Origin: Symsagittifera roscoffensis
Lineage: Eukaryota; Xenacoelomorpha; Acoela; Convolutidae
DNA length: 64,000 nt
NCBI RefSeq assembly: GCF_963678635.1
Contig: NC_087063.1
Coordinates: 72,377,617-72,441,616 of the forward strand
Direction: 5' to 3'
In this document: positions 12,126-23,029 of the stretch, in pieces
Position numbering within the stretch: position 1 is the first letter of the stretch
Layout of the letters: every line of letters starts with the position of its first letter
Translations under genes and position numbers: made by a program
Notes under the pieces: generated by a model
Told to the model about the DNA's origin: nothing
Databases searched by the model: none
Seen by the model: only the letters and a program-made list of their open reading frames with translations

Positions 12126-13419
12126 AAAATTGGTTTCATTTTTTCACAAAACTTTACCGATGTGTTTATATAGCAGTGGTATGGCCCTAGCTAACCTGTG
12201 CACGAACCGTCGCATGGCGGAAGTGACCTTTTTAGTTGAATCTCCGGTTTGATGAATCTTTTACTTGAAAAAGCCATTATGGTGGTTAAATTTATGAAAG
12301 AGCGACATATATTTCTGTCCAATTTTCGCAAATCTAACGGCAAATCTAAAAATTGGCGAAACTTCATCGTCACACGTACCGTCATGTTGATACTCGTTTC
12401 AATTGTCTGAAAAATTTATTGAAATCAAGGGCTGCCCTGTCTTTAATAACAATGGAGCCGGTTCTTCATGATGTGAGACAACCCCAAAACGCCAAACGAG
12501 ATGCCTTTGTAATTGTGATTGTATATGCTGAATTTTGGACTCGTGTTAGGAAGCTAACAGACCGAATCAAAACCAAGATAATATGTTAATTTGAGAATGA
12601 AATGATTCTCCATAGGATGGAATGGTACTCCTAATACTTTTTGTTGTTTTGATCTGTATTGTTTTCCTAAATCAGATTTTTGCAGGGTAGTTTTTCAATC
12701 AAACAAATCAAGTCGGAACAACAATTAGGCAGACTCAATGCGATGAGCTGATAAAAGTGAACAAAAATGTTGTTATCCTCAGTTGCTCTTGAAATTGGGT
12801 CATGTAAGTTTATAGTACGATATGATATTAATCAACAAAAAACAATCCAACATAATTAAACGTATCACCAGAATTCTGCAATTTTGGCTTGGAGACATGC
12901 TTTGAATCGGTATGATTTTTCAGTATGACTTTGAATCAGTATGATTTTTGGAATATCTATACGAAATTCCAAAAACTCATGGACCACTACCAAAAGTTAA
13001 TGAACCCAAATGATCGTGCAGTTTATATCAAGTTGGTTGAAATGTTCCCGTCGGTCATATCCTGAAGTTTTACCTTGTTTTTGGCGTGAAATGGTATTTT
13101 TGAAAAATTCGAACTGACTATGTCATGAAATGAAAAGTCAGAAAATCAGAAAAAACCGTGTTCATGAAAGCGGGAAATTGGACAAAGCTTCAATCTAGCG
13201 CCAAAGTGATATTCAGGCATTGAACATTTAACAAACAACTCGAGAAGAACTGTCTTGTTCGCGATAGAGAACATCGAGAGTGGATACGTGAGTGTTACTT
13301 TTGGGGCAAGGAGCACCCTGACTGTGAAGGTCGACCAACCATGCGACCTAATGGTTCCAACCTACAAAACTACTCGATTGAAAACTAACAATTTCCTTAA
13401 ACTTCTGTAGTTACCGTTG
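12126..13419. other. AT-rich stretch without a convincing gene
   Basis: No coding pattern supported. Short open frames (for example 12,353-12,589) have no relatives in the window. From about 13,045 (CCCGTCGGTCATATCC) there is weak similarity to the left side of the leader repeat near 20,640, so part of this may be a worn LTR belonging to copy B. Confidence 0.4.
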
Positions 13420-14700
13420 TTGTTTTTATGATTTATTCTTAAGCTGCTGAATTGCTAGTGAGTTTGATAGATTTATGCTGAGATAAGGCGGGTTTTAGGC
13501 TGATCCATCTGAAATGGATCAAAAGTTTACTGTCCAATGGAAACTGATGTTTTTTTTCTTGAAAAATTAATCCAACAATATTTTACGACTGTGCCAGCTA
13601 AAACACTAAAAAAATTTTTGTGAGTTTCCAAACCTGGTTTTTTGACGGCGTTCGAGTGTTTTGGTATTTAGAGACCTAGCCACAGGGAAACAATTATTTC
13701 TAGAGTGAGCGGTATTTAAGTAAAAGCTTTAAGCTCTATTACGGTCTCGATGTCCCCTGTCGTAGGCGAATAAATATGGCTCCGACAGAATGAAGTTAAA
13801 AACACAAGAGGTGCATGAAGACTACGGGATCGAACCCATTTGACACAGCTCCGGGCTACATGCCCATTAAAGAGTCCCTTCTGGTCGAAACATAAAAAAT
13901 TTTTTGAAAAAATTATAAAATCTTTCGGTGCGTTTTCGGATGCGAGGCTTTAGCTAACCGAGTTGAGGGAGCCACGAGACAAATAAAAAACGCTTAAAAA
14001 CTGGAAAACGAAACAAAAACAAGAAAGGAATACAATTTTTAAGTAAAACCCTAAAACAAAAAAAAAACGGACAGTGAGTTTGATTTCCGGATTGGATGGA
14101 TCGGACTTTCATATTAGTTTTTAGTATGCTCATACTGTTTCACAGTAAGACCCATCATTTCAGTCACAGCAGCATTATTTAACAGATGCCTTATAGAAAG
14201 GGCTTTGAAAGATTTTCAGGTATCCTTGCAAGTTCGGATAACAACTGTAAAGCTTCACTGAGCAACGTCACCAGGTGGATAGTGAAGGAGTTAATGAGGA
14301 CCGAAGACCCAAGAATCGAGAAAGGACACAACTGGAAAACGCAACCAGAGTGCGAACACCAGAGTGTGCCCGACAGTGCCCGACTACCAGAGGAGACCAC
14401 CATTGTGTGTTACGGGGGTCATTTGGGTATCGTTGACATCTACAGGCGATTATTTTAAGAGTGACTAGTCGTCCATATTTTTTGCTTGAGCAGAGTCTCG
14501 AAACAAGTTTTACGTGGTTTCTCTGAGTGGTTAAGCGTCCATCTCGCTGATAGGTTTTTTGTTTAGGTGGGCGACTACTAAGGAGGGAGGTTAGAAAGTG
14601 GGGTGGGTTGATAAAGGTTGTGGTTGGGAATTGTAAAAAGGGGGGTCTTTTTACTGTAACCTTTTAACCGACATCGTTGAATTGATTACATTAAATACAG
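13420..14700 (+). repeat. LTR/leader repeat, copy B
   Basis: Same order of landmarks as 66-2420: GCTGAGATAAGGCGGGTTTT near 13,473, TGATCCATCTGAAATGGATC, ATTTAGAGACCTAGCCAC near 13,660, CCGACAGAATGAAG near 13,780, TAGTATGCTCATACTGTTTC near 14,126, and GTTGTGGTTGGGAATTGTAA near 14,618. Internal deletions shorten it. It precedes a minisatellite and then a truncated integrase. Confidence 0.65.
13815..13889 (+). other. Leader micro-ORF, copy B version
   Basis: Begins with ATG and reads MKTTGSNPFDTAPGYMPI, matching the frames at 1444, 21527 and 33889. After that it is truncated and ends early at a TAA. Its start is intact, unlike the copy at 1444. Confidence 0.4.
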
Positions 14701-15120
14701 AGTTAGTATTGACCGGAATAAAGATCAAAACCAGGAGCAAAAGCGCGTAAGACTTCATAGCAAACTCCAGAAACAAAAAAAAGGCTTGCACGGATAAAAG
14801 AAAATTTTTAGAGATCACAAAAGTAACAATCCCATTATCCACGGTACTATTGGAAATATTGTGAGTATTAGCCAGGTTTGAAAAAAATTTTGGAGATGCT
14901 AGTTGTTACCAAGTCTTTGAAAACTTTTTCAGTAGGGATTTTTTTCTCACCAGGCCGGCCTTTGAAAAATTCAATCCTTTTCCACGTAAAATCTGTTTAA
15001 AAACTTTCAATATTGAAACTTTCAATACAATCGCAACTCAGTGAAATAGCAAGAAGGAAGAAAAGTAGCAAAAACATTTCAAAGGAATTCTGAAAACGGC
15101 CCTTGACAAGCTATAACAAA

Positions 15121-15705
15121 TGCCGAACGCTAAAAATCAATGGTTTCTTGGGAAGTTAAGATAACTGCCCAATACTAGGGATCCTGGGAAGTTCATCTGG
15201 GAAAATAACTTTGCTTGAGTACTGGGAGGTTCAGACAAATGCCCAACACTAAATTCGCTTGAGGACTGAGAAGTTCAAACAACTGCCCAACACTAGGGTT
15301 CCTGGGAAGTTCAAAGAACTGCGCAAAACTTGAAGTTCTGGAAAGTTCAAACAATTTTCCAACACAAGATGTCCGTCCTGGGAAGTTCAAACAACTGCCC
15401 AAAACTTGAAGTCCTGGAAAAATCACAAAACTGCCCAACACTAGAGTTAAGGGGGAAGTTTTAACAATTGTCCAACACTTGAGGTCAAGGGAAGCTCAAA
15501 CAACTGCCCAACAGTTCAGTCGTCGAATTTTAGACAACTACCCAACACTTCTAGTACTGATTCTTGGGAATTTCAAATAATTACCCAAGACTAGGGGGTT
15601 GAGTCTGGAGAAGTTTGAACAACGGCCCAACGCTAAAATTGCTTCAGTCCTGGGAAGTTCAGACGACTGCCCAATAATAGAATTTTTGAGTACTGGGAAG
15701 CTTGA
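15121..15705. repeat. Minisatellite in leader of copy B (about 35-45 bp unit)
   Basis: Many diverged tandem copies of a unit built from CCTGGGAAGTTCAAACAACT and GCCCAACACTAGAGT. Unit length varies because of small indels. It fills the same place between leader and coding sequence as the 36-bp array at 2535 and the 15-bp array at 23,030, with which it shares little beyond the words CCAACACT and CCTGGGA of the 2535 array. Confidence 0.8.
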
Positions 15706-15742
15706 TTAACTGAAGTGGTGGGCGCGTGCAATAGCAGGCAGA

Positions 15743-16560
15743 GAAAGAGCGATAACGTTGTTTTACCCAGAATACGAGGCAAAAAATAGTTCACTACAGG
15801 CTTATTCGAGAGAGGCTATCAAAAGACAGCAAGAGTTGAATGATTTGTGCAGACGCAATACAGCTCAACCACAGATGCAAACACGCATGAGGTACGATAA
15901 GAGGATACTTCAAGCAAAGCCGTACACGGTAGGACAATATGTGTGGGTCTTTTAAAATATCATGCCAACAAACGAGATCAAGAAATTACAAAAGAATTGG
16001 AGAGTACGCTTCATGATCACTGAAGTTCACTAGAAGGGCAGGTTCTATTGCTTGAGCACAGGAGGAGCCGCGCATTATGAAAACCTGAAACCCCACATCT
16101 CGTTTAAACGTTCCAAAAATGATGGAAGGACTGATGTTCTTCATAGAGGAACCGGCATGCGAGGTGAGTGAAAAAGGAACCACAGATAAAAATGACGGTA
16201 ATGGAGTCTCAAGCTTGGATGACAACGAGAAGGTCGAAGTGTACTCGGATGAGGTTTTTTTTGCTGTAAAGTTTGAAGTGGAACTGAACAGAACGAAGTA
16301 GCAAAGTCTGTGGAGCCAGACAAACGTATGACGATAGAAATGAGAAGAGGAGAACGCAAGAAGACTAGCAACTACTTATTTTATACAAGGGGATGACCTT
16401 CTGATTGACAAGATAATGCCAGATGAGATCGGAGCAGAATTGGTCGGCGTATTTGAGCTAGTTCCAGATCAACAGTGGCAGGTTATCAAGGATGATGAAA
16501 CGTTTTGGCTAGAGCATCATAGGGTGCCGGAGACAGAAAGGAGTGAACAGACGAACATGA
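15743..16560 (+). pseudogene. Integrase C-terminus and Pol tail pseudogene, copy B
   Basis: Aligns with 41,940-42,720 of the best copy: FYPEYEAKNSSLQAY against FYPEYEGKKTLPQAY, then QQELNDLCRRNTAQ against QQELNELCRRNTAQ, and GGAAHYENLKPH against GRAAHYENLKPH. Gag, protease, RT, RNase H and the integrase core are absent; the leader minisatellite joins straight to this point. The Pol tail (GDDLLIDKI) is also recognisable near 16,395. Stops and frameshifts throughout. Confidence 0.8.
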
Positions 16561-16599
16561 GAACCCTGTAGTGAATGTGTAACCTACCAGAAGGGGAAG

Positions 16600-17150
16600 C
16601 ACGAGGGAAAAACCAAACAACAAGTTGATTTACCTGCAGCAAAACAATCAGGAGGAGGTTCTCACGTTTGACTGGATTGCAACATAACAAGCACTGGAGA
16701 TAACTTCAAGTAATCTAGAGTCAGCACCATCGAGTGGGACGTCGATAAATATTTATGTAGGACTATCCACACCAAAAGTTGTTCAGGGAAACTATCAAAA
16801 GGTAGTTTCCCACATCAAAAGGAACTCAGGGAAAAGACTGGGGTTGGGTGGCTTAGCCGCGTCCGCACCATCCGCAGCACAGGAGCCAGGAAAATATGTA
16901 TTTTTTTTGCTCATAAGAGTCAGTGAGAAGAATGTGATTGATCCGGATCACGTGGTACTGGCCTTAACGCGACTAAGATACTTTCTAAGAGAGAGAGAGA
17001 GAAGTGAAGGAGGTCTCATTACCAGTTTACAATCAAATTAGAGGCCGGTTAAAAAGTTGGAATATATATGCCATCTTGCACGTGATTTTTGCTGAAACAG
17101 AGATTATAGTTTATGTACACAAAAAGATTTACTTAGTTCAATTCGTGAGA
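16600..17150 (+). pseudogene. Macro-domain-like module, copy B (pseudogene)
   Basis: Corresponds to 42,950-43,605 of the best copy: GTSINIYVGLS against GTSINIFVRGV, then YVFFLLIRVSEKNVIDPDHV and ALTRLRYFLRE against CFLVTRVNERNTLDPEQV and ALTRLKDFMTE, and YAILHVIFAETEIIVYVHKK against YAILHVVFAETEIMVHLHKK. Two frames are needed because of a frameshift near 17,000. The conserved hydrophobic pattern in a diverged copy shows that the module belongs to the element family. The fold assignment rests on the best copy. Confidence 0.6.
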
Positions 17151-17652
17151 GGGATGCTACAGGAGGAAGCCGCGACCCGGGAACAATTGAAGGCAGAACA
17201 AGAGCAGGTTCTGAAGCTACAACAGAAAACCCCGACCACAAACCAGCTGAAGTCCAGAAACTGCAGCAAGAAGCCTCCAAGAGAAGGTACCGAAAAGTGA
17301 AGACGCCGAGTGAACCTCTGGTGACGCGTTCAAGCCCAGAGTTGAAAAGGGAGGTTGATGAAGCGTCCAGCGGGACTGGCCGTTTCAATCTTGATAAAAT
17401 TGCTTAAAAGAAAATGAGCGAAGACCTGGAGACCTGGGCTCCTCATGAACCCACAACATCCTTGAGAGATCTGGATAGGAGACAGACCAAGGCGCTCACG
17501 GTGGATGTGGCCCTCCTTGGATTAACGACGCCCACTTCAGCCAGCGGCAGTTAAGGTAGCACATGGACATCACGTCTCAAGGAATTAAAAGAAAGATTGC
17601 AGGGAGCACGCCCGAGAGCCCCCAGTTAAAGTATACACCCGCTACCTGGATG
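17046..17652. repeat. 607-bp direct repeat, left copy
   Basis: Near-identical to 19,300-19,905, from GGTTAAAAAGTTGGAATATA to the CCCGCTACCTGGATGATACA end. It covers the end of the macro-like module, a coiled-coil segment and the region before the SGNH domain. The right copy lies directly next to the copia fragment, so this is a local segmental duplication inside copy B. Confidence 0.85.
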
Positions 17653-18828
17653 ATACACCCAGTGCTATCATTTCTTATCACAAAAAAATCATCAACGTGA
17701 GATATCACCGAAGCATTAGGGAGGATTGGAAGAGTGTCCAGTGGGAAATGAGATCAGCATTCCAGGATAAAACGTGGGTGGATTATCCCACGAAACCAAG
17801 GATACCAGAAGGCGCGGTTCGTTTAATCATTGGGGACAGTCTGTATAAAGTGGCCTGACTCATATCCACGGAGCAATACTCGAGATCCATTGAAATAGCA
17901 TCTTGCTCTTGAGGTTACTGAACGTGACCCGTATGATGAAATGCTCCTAGCTGGAGGGATGCTAACGTGATGGCAGCCACTTCGATCGACCAAAAGACCC
18001 TGAGTGCTTGAACAAACTCTTCCAGCGACACATGGATAGACTGATAGACTAGAGTCTTATTTGGTGGAAAACGAACAGTTTTTCTTTGGCCCACCTCCAG
18101 AACCTCCTTCTTGCCTTGAAGCCTGTGAAGCCCAGGTTAAGAGGAAGAAAAGACTCGAGGAACAGCTTGGTGAGCAGCAGAACTTGGCATCAAGGCTCGA
18201 CAACTCACAAGAATGATACTAGAGGGTCGATGACACCACAGAGTTCAGTGGTGTCTTCTGTCTCACTTTTGGAGGTTTGCAACAAAAAGAAGACCTCAGA
18301 AGAACGGCATCTGGAGCACTCCAGCAAGGTCAAATGCCTGGAGAGAATAAAGAACCTGGATTAACAAGAGCTGACGTGTAGACAAGAGTTGATGGAGGCG
18401 TTATAACTCAAGAGCTTGTCTTATGAGTACTTGAGTAATCATTACTGTCTGGACTGGCTAAATCGGCACGAGGCGCCATTTTCTCGAGATAGGACCCTGG
18501 AGAGCGCGGATCTATCAGGAATCCCGAAGAGAGCGGTAATCGTTCCAGTCATTTATCAATCCCTGAAGGAACTGCGAAGCCCGGGTGCAATTGCGGAAAC
18601 ACCGAAGCATCGTACGAATCTAACCAGTAAATTGGTAGCGTTACCTGCGAAATTGAGAGCAGTGGACAAGCTGCTGGATCTCAAGATCATGGGGCTTCCT
18701 GACACTGCCTATGCAGGCCTAGAACTGCTGAACGATACGAGATATGGAGAGAGATTTGGAGCGTCCAAATGGCTGAGGCAATGGCCGACTATGATCAATC
18801 GGATCGAGGAGACCCAACAGACATAATG
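17151..18828 (+). pseudogene. SGNH-hydrolase ORF pseudogene, copy B
   Basis: Aligns with 44,750-46,600 of the best copy. Visible parts are the coiled coil (17,151-17,300), the box REVDEASSGTGRFNLDKIA near 17,350, the nucleophile block IIGDSLYK near 17,833, and the acid-base block SHFDRPKDPECLNKLFQRHM near 17,975-18,035. The central part of the hydrolase, with the Gly and Asn blocks, is largely deleted. A C-terminal stretch is well kept (18,416-18,826), for example ADLSGIPKRAV against ADLTGIPMRSV and ETPKHRTNL against EPPKHRTSI. Not functional. Confidence 0.65.
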
Positions 18829-19290
18829 GTTTCGAGTTCGTACTTCATGGGAAGGTCAGAGAAGTTTTTCGGATCAGAAATTCTCGTGTAAACGCTGCCA
18901 GGGGCAGAGCTAAGCCAGATGTTGTCTTTGGTGGTGGTAATTAAATCAGAAACACCATGTGAGTCTAAGCTGCTGTTGTTCGCAAGAATGAAAGATCACC
19001 TACATGCGGCAGGACTTCTAGAGCCCTTGAGAGGAGAGGAACCTACTTCGTAGAAGATGTGCGAAGCGATCCATACGTTGTTTTTGCAATGGTGGAAAAA
19101 CAAGAGTTGGTAGCGAATAAGCTGGGATTGAAGACAAGAGTGGTGTTCACCCCGACGTATGATTACGCGAGCATGCCGCCGACCCTTCAATTTATTTATG
19201 GTGTGTTGGCCCTGATAGCGGAGAGCAGTGGACTGCCAATGCTGCTGGTTGCTCCCAATCGTGAGATGTAAAATAAGAACTTGAGACTCT
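18829..19290 (+). pseudogene. Second SGNH-like segment, copy B
   Basis: Matches 46,630-47,060 of the best copy: LPGAELSQMLSLVVVIKSE against LPGAEFNQMLTLVVVIK, then LLLFARMKDHLHAAGLLE against LLLFVGMNDHLHAAGLLE, and YASMPPTLQFIYGVLALIAE against YASMPPALQFVYAILILIAE. The GxND-like block reads RMKD here, so this copy has lost even that motif. Frameshifted and stopped. Confidence 0.55.
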
Positions 19291-19299
19291 CGAGATCAG

Positions 19300-19905
19300 G
19301 TTAAAAACTTGGAATATATATGCCATCTTGCACGTGATTTTCGCTGAAACAGAGATTATAGTTTATGTACACAAAAAGATTTACTTAGTTCAATTCGTGA
19401 GAGGGATGCTACAGGAGGAAGCCGCGACCCGGGAGCAACTGAAGGCAGAATAAGAGCAGGTTCTGAAGCTACAACAGATAGCCCCAACCACAGACCAGCT
19501 GAAGTCCAGAAACTACAGCAAGAAGCCTCCAATAGAAGGGACCGAAAAGTGAAGACGCTGAGTGAAATTCTGGTGACGCGTTCAAGCCCAGAGTTGAAAA
19601 GGGAGGTTGATGAAGCGTCCAACGGGACTGGCCGTTTCAATCTTGATAAAATTGCTAAAAAGAAAATGAGCGAAGATCTGGAGACCTGGGCTCCTCACGA
19701 ACCCACAACATCCTTGAGATATCTGGATAGGAGACAGACCAAGCCGCTCACGGTGGATGTGGCCCTCCTTGGATTAACGACGCCCACTTCAGCCAGCGGC
19801 AGTTAAGGTAGCACATGGACATCACGTCTCAAGGAATTAAAAGAAAGATTGCAGGGAGCACGCCCGAGAGCCCCCAGTTAAAGTATACACCCGCTACCTG
19901 GATGA
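19300..19905. repeat. 607-bp direct repeat, right copy
   Basis: Right copy of the repeat at 17,046-17,652. It ends exactly where the minus-strand copia fragment begins (after CTGGATGATACA), marking the 3' limit of copy B. Confidence 0.85.
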
Positions 19906-20638
19906 TACAGCTCTCCTTCAGCATGTATCCGGTACATCCGGAATCCACGATCATGTCATATGATCGCATCTGCTCGTTGCCCCTTTGTCAGTCCAGAATC
20001 CCGCATCGTCTCGTCTCCACACCGGTTGTCTGACGCCATTAAACTGAACCCGCATGGATCCTGGTTGAAGCTGGTTGTGAAGATGATCTGCGTCGATGGT
20101 TGTCCTTTACCACCGCTCGGTCCTCCACCATGCTTCTGCCAGCACTTGTCATCGGTTTGACCCATCATGTAGCAGTGTTCACAATTCGGCTTCTGCGTCG
20201 TCGATCGACACTCCTTCGCCATGTTTCCTGGCTTCCCGCAAATGTAGCACCTGATCGGTGGCTTCTTTGCTTGTCTGCAGTCCACATCAGTGTGACCAGA
20301 TCGCTTGCAGTTTGAACACTTCGGTTTGTTCCCACCACCGCCCATGAACGCGCTGTTCTGCCCACCACAACTCCTGTTGTTTGCGAAGTTTACCAGATCC
20401 AGCTTCACCGCCTGGTATTCTTCTTCTTGCCATGGTTGAACAGCGTCACAATGTTGTCGTACTCTTTCGGCAGACCCTTCAGTACGATCACCTTGAACGT
20501 CGCCTCGGACATGTGTTCGCCCACTTCATGGAGATTCATCTACATTTCGTCAGCTCGAATCAGTTAGTCCGTCACCGCCTCGTTCGACTGCATCTTGATG
20601 CCCATCAACGGCGTCATCTGTGCCAGTCGGTCATATTT
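19906..20638 (-). pseudogene. Ty1/copia-type gag-protease fragment
   Basis: Read on the minus strand, this is the Gag to protease region of a copia-type element, unrelated to the surrounding gypsy-type copies. From 20,630 downward: the Gag core (LIRADEM, GEHMSEATFKVIVLKGLPKE), then VKLDLVNFANNRS, then three CX2CX4(H)X4C units at about 20,330-20,180. Only the first keeps its His (CSNCKRSGHTDVDC); the others have Asn and Gln there. The protease motif MIVDSGCTG follows at 19,930-19,954, with Asp-Ser-Gly at 19,937-19,945. It contains stops and is cut at both ends. Confidence 0.8.
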
Positions 20639-22560
20639 GGAAGTTTGACCTTGAGGAATACAAACTACGTAATTTAGGAGGAAATTTATTTTTTCAAAAA
20701 TTCGAATTGAGCCTGTCATGCTCAACTTTCTCGCAAAAACCGAAAATCTCCTAAATCAGAACAACCGATTTACAATCGCGGGAAAGTACTTGAAAAAGCA
20801 GCGGCAAATTGCTATTCGCAATTTCCAGATACAAAATAAACGCGAGTAGAGCCGTCTTATCTTGAAATAGGAGAAGAAACGATTGCGAAGAAGAACGTAT
20901 TTATTCGAGGTGAACCAGAGTGAACCCTCAGTGGAAAAGTGGACAACTGTGGTGTCCCAATGCTTCAGACAAAAACTTCAATTCTTGAGTCAAAAGTTAT
21001 TTCCTTATTGTTGAAATTAATTAGTATCAAACTTCTCAAGCTATCATACTTAATTCTCAAGTTGATTACTGATTTAGTTACTCCAATTCTTGAGTGTGCT
21101 GGTATTTGATCACCCAATTTAGTTTTCTTGAGTGTGTGTTATGATTGTTATGTTGAGGTAAGGAGAGTTTTAGGTAAGGAGAGTGTTCCACTGTCTAATA
21201 AAAAGTAACTGTGCGGATTGTTCCGACCCTGTTTTTAACGGCGTTCCCGTATTTTGGGTATTTTGAGACCTAAGTATGGGGACGTTTTTTTTCTAGAGTG
21301 GGGGGAGTATTTTGGTAGTGGCTTTTAAGCTGTAACGGGTTTTTAGTCTCATGTCGCAAGCGAACCGAATTGGCTCCGACCGTTTTGAGGTAGACAAACA
21401 CAAGAGATAGTGTCCCTGACTCTTGAGCCAATGGTTATAGGGCCTATTCTTAAGCCTCATATGTGAGCGAAGTAGGCGACTGTTACATAGTGTTTTTATG
21501 GCGCTCCTGGGTGTTTTTATGACATCATGACTACAGAATCGAACCCACTTGACGCAGCTCCGGGCTACATGCCCATTTTAGAGTACCGGTGGTACGGTTC
21601 AACGGGAACGTGTAAACCTTCCGATTGTACCGTGATAGCTTTTTAAGAAAACTCGAGAAAACTTGCTGGTACGCTCTCCGAACGAGGCTTAGCTAACCGA
21701 GTAAGGGGGGTAACTAGGGGGAGGAAAAAATGAGCAAAAGACAAAAACCGAAAAAGAACAGAAAAAGGAACAAAAACTATAAAACAAAAAATGACAGTGA
21801 CTTTGACCCCAAAGTAGTTGGATCAAACCTTTATATTAATTAAATAGTATACCCATACTGTTTTTTATAAGACCGATCGTTTCGATCATTTCAGCAATCT
21901 GAAAAGTTTCCCGAGTGTGGGGCGTTGTGAAGGGTTTTCAGATAGCTTGCAACTTAGCTGGACCATTAAAAGACGTGACTGAAACAGGTGACTAGTCGAG
22001 TGGGAAGGTGGTTCACAGGGACTTAGCTGGACCATTCGAGACTTGACTGGAACAGGTGACCAGTCGAGTGGGAAAGTGGTTCACAGGGGTTTAGCTGGAC
22101 CATTAGGAGACTTGAATGGAACAGGTGACCAGCCAAGTGGGGAAGTGGTGCTGGTGATCAGGTGCAGGACAAGTCAAGGAAACAACCAGCACGGAATCAG
22201 AGCAACAGGAGAGGACGGGGGTGTTCTCAAGTTGGTCAAATGGGTATCGTTAAAATCCACATTACCTTATAAGAGATAAGTGTAAAATTGGATAACCGGA
22301 ACCCCACTGTTTTGAGGAACGTTTTTACTCAAGCAGGCCTGGAAACAGGTTCCACGGTTTTCTCTCGAGAGGTTTAGCACCCAGCGCTTAAGGTAATTTT
22401 TGGCTTAAGAGGGGGAATAAAAAGGGGGGAGGTTAGAAAGGGGGATGGTTAGGTTAGAGGTTGGTGTTGTAAAGTGTAAAAAGGGGGGGCACATTAGAAT
22501 AACTAATTGGTCGGCATCGTCAATTTAGTTACATTAGATTCTTACACGCGTTGATTATAA
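20639..22560 (+). repeat. LTR/leader repeat, copy C
   Basis: Begins at GTGCCAGTCGGTCATATTTG, directly after the copia fragment, and runs through the shared landmarks (GAGGTAAGGAGAGTTTTAGG near 21,155, CCGAATTGGCTCCGAC near 21,367, the micro-ORF at 21,527, ACCCATACTGTTTTTTATAA near 21,852, GTAAAAAGGGGGGG near 22,475). The first 1.1 kb is nearly identical to copy D at 32,990-34,085. Confidence 0.7.
21527..21646 (+). CDS. Leader micro-ORF, copy C (39 codons)
   Basis: ATG at 21,527 to TAA at 21,644-21,646. It begins MTTESNPLDAAPGYMPILEY and ends in CTVIAF. The same frame can be followed in the copies at 1444, 13,815 and 33,889, with amino-acid changes but few frame breaks, and the stop is kept in the diverged copy at 1564. 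It may be an upstream ORF or just a stable piece of leader. No function or translation can be shown. Confidence 0.35.
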   Translation: MTTESNPLDAAPGYMPILEYRWYGSTGTCKPSDCTVIAF

Positions 22561-23029
22561 GAAGCGGATATCCAAATTGAACATCGAATTAAGGTAGGTA
22601 CCCTGGTCGGATCGGGAGGGGGGAACGGACATGGACAGTTTTTGTGATACCCCATAAGATCGCTAGCAGGGGGGAGGAGAACGCGTGGCAATCAGGTACC
22701 AGACATTTTTGTTGTTGTTGTTGTTCAGATAAAGGGTTGACACAAGTCACCTTTGAATTTTAGGTGGGTATATTTATTTGCTTTTATCAATATATATATT
22801 TTTTCTCTATTCAGATTTTGACGCTTTTGGTAAAAAGGTTTTAATCGGTTTTGGACAAACAGGTGATCACAAGACACCTCGAACAAGTTGGGTTTCAACT
22901 TGTAACAAAATATTAAAAGAAATAAATACAAGGGGGTTGGTAATTCTAACTTTTGGCCAGTAACATTGGGTTTTTTTGTGAAATTTTTTTTACTAGAGCT
23001 CAAGTGGTGGTACAAAGTACAGTGGTTCA
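22561..23029. other. Leader tail before the 15-bp array
   Basis: No gene. It holds a GTTGTTGTTGTTGTTC microsatellite at about 22,710-22,725 and AT-rich sequence. The block AAATTTTTTTTACTAGAGCTC near 22,980 abuts the start of the array. Confidence 0.5.

Noticed and set aside
21538-21600. tRNA gene on the minus strand in the leader (B-box-like GGGTTCGATTC)
   Set aside because: No A box at a proper distance and no cloverleaf can be formed; the same bases encode the conserved micro-ORF on the plus strand.
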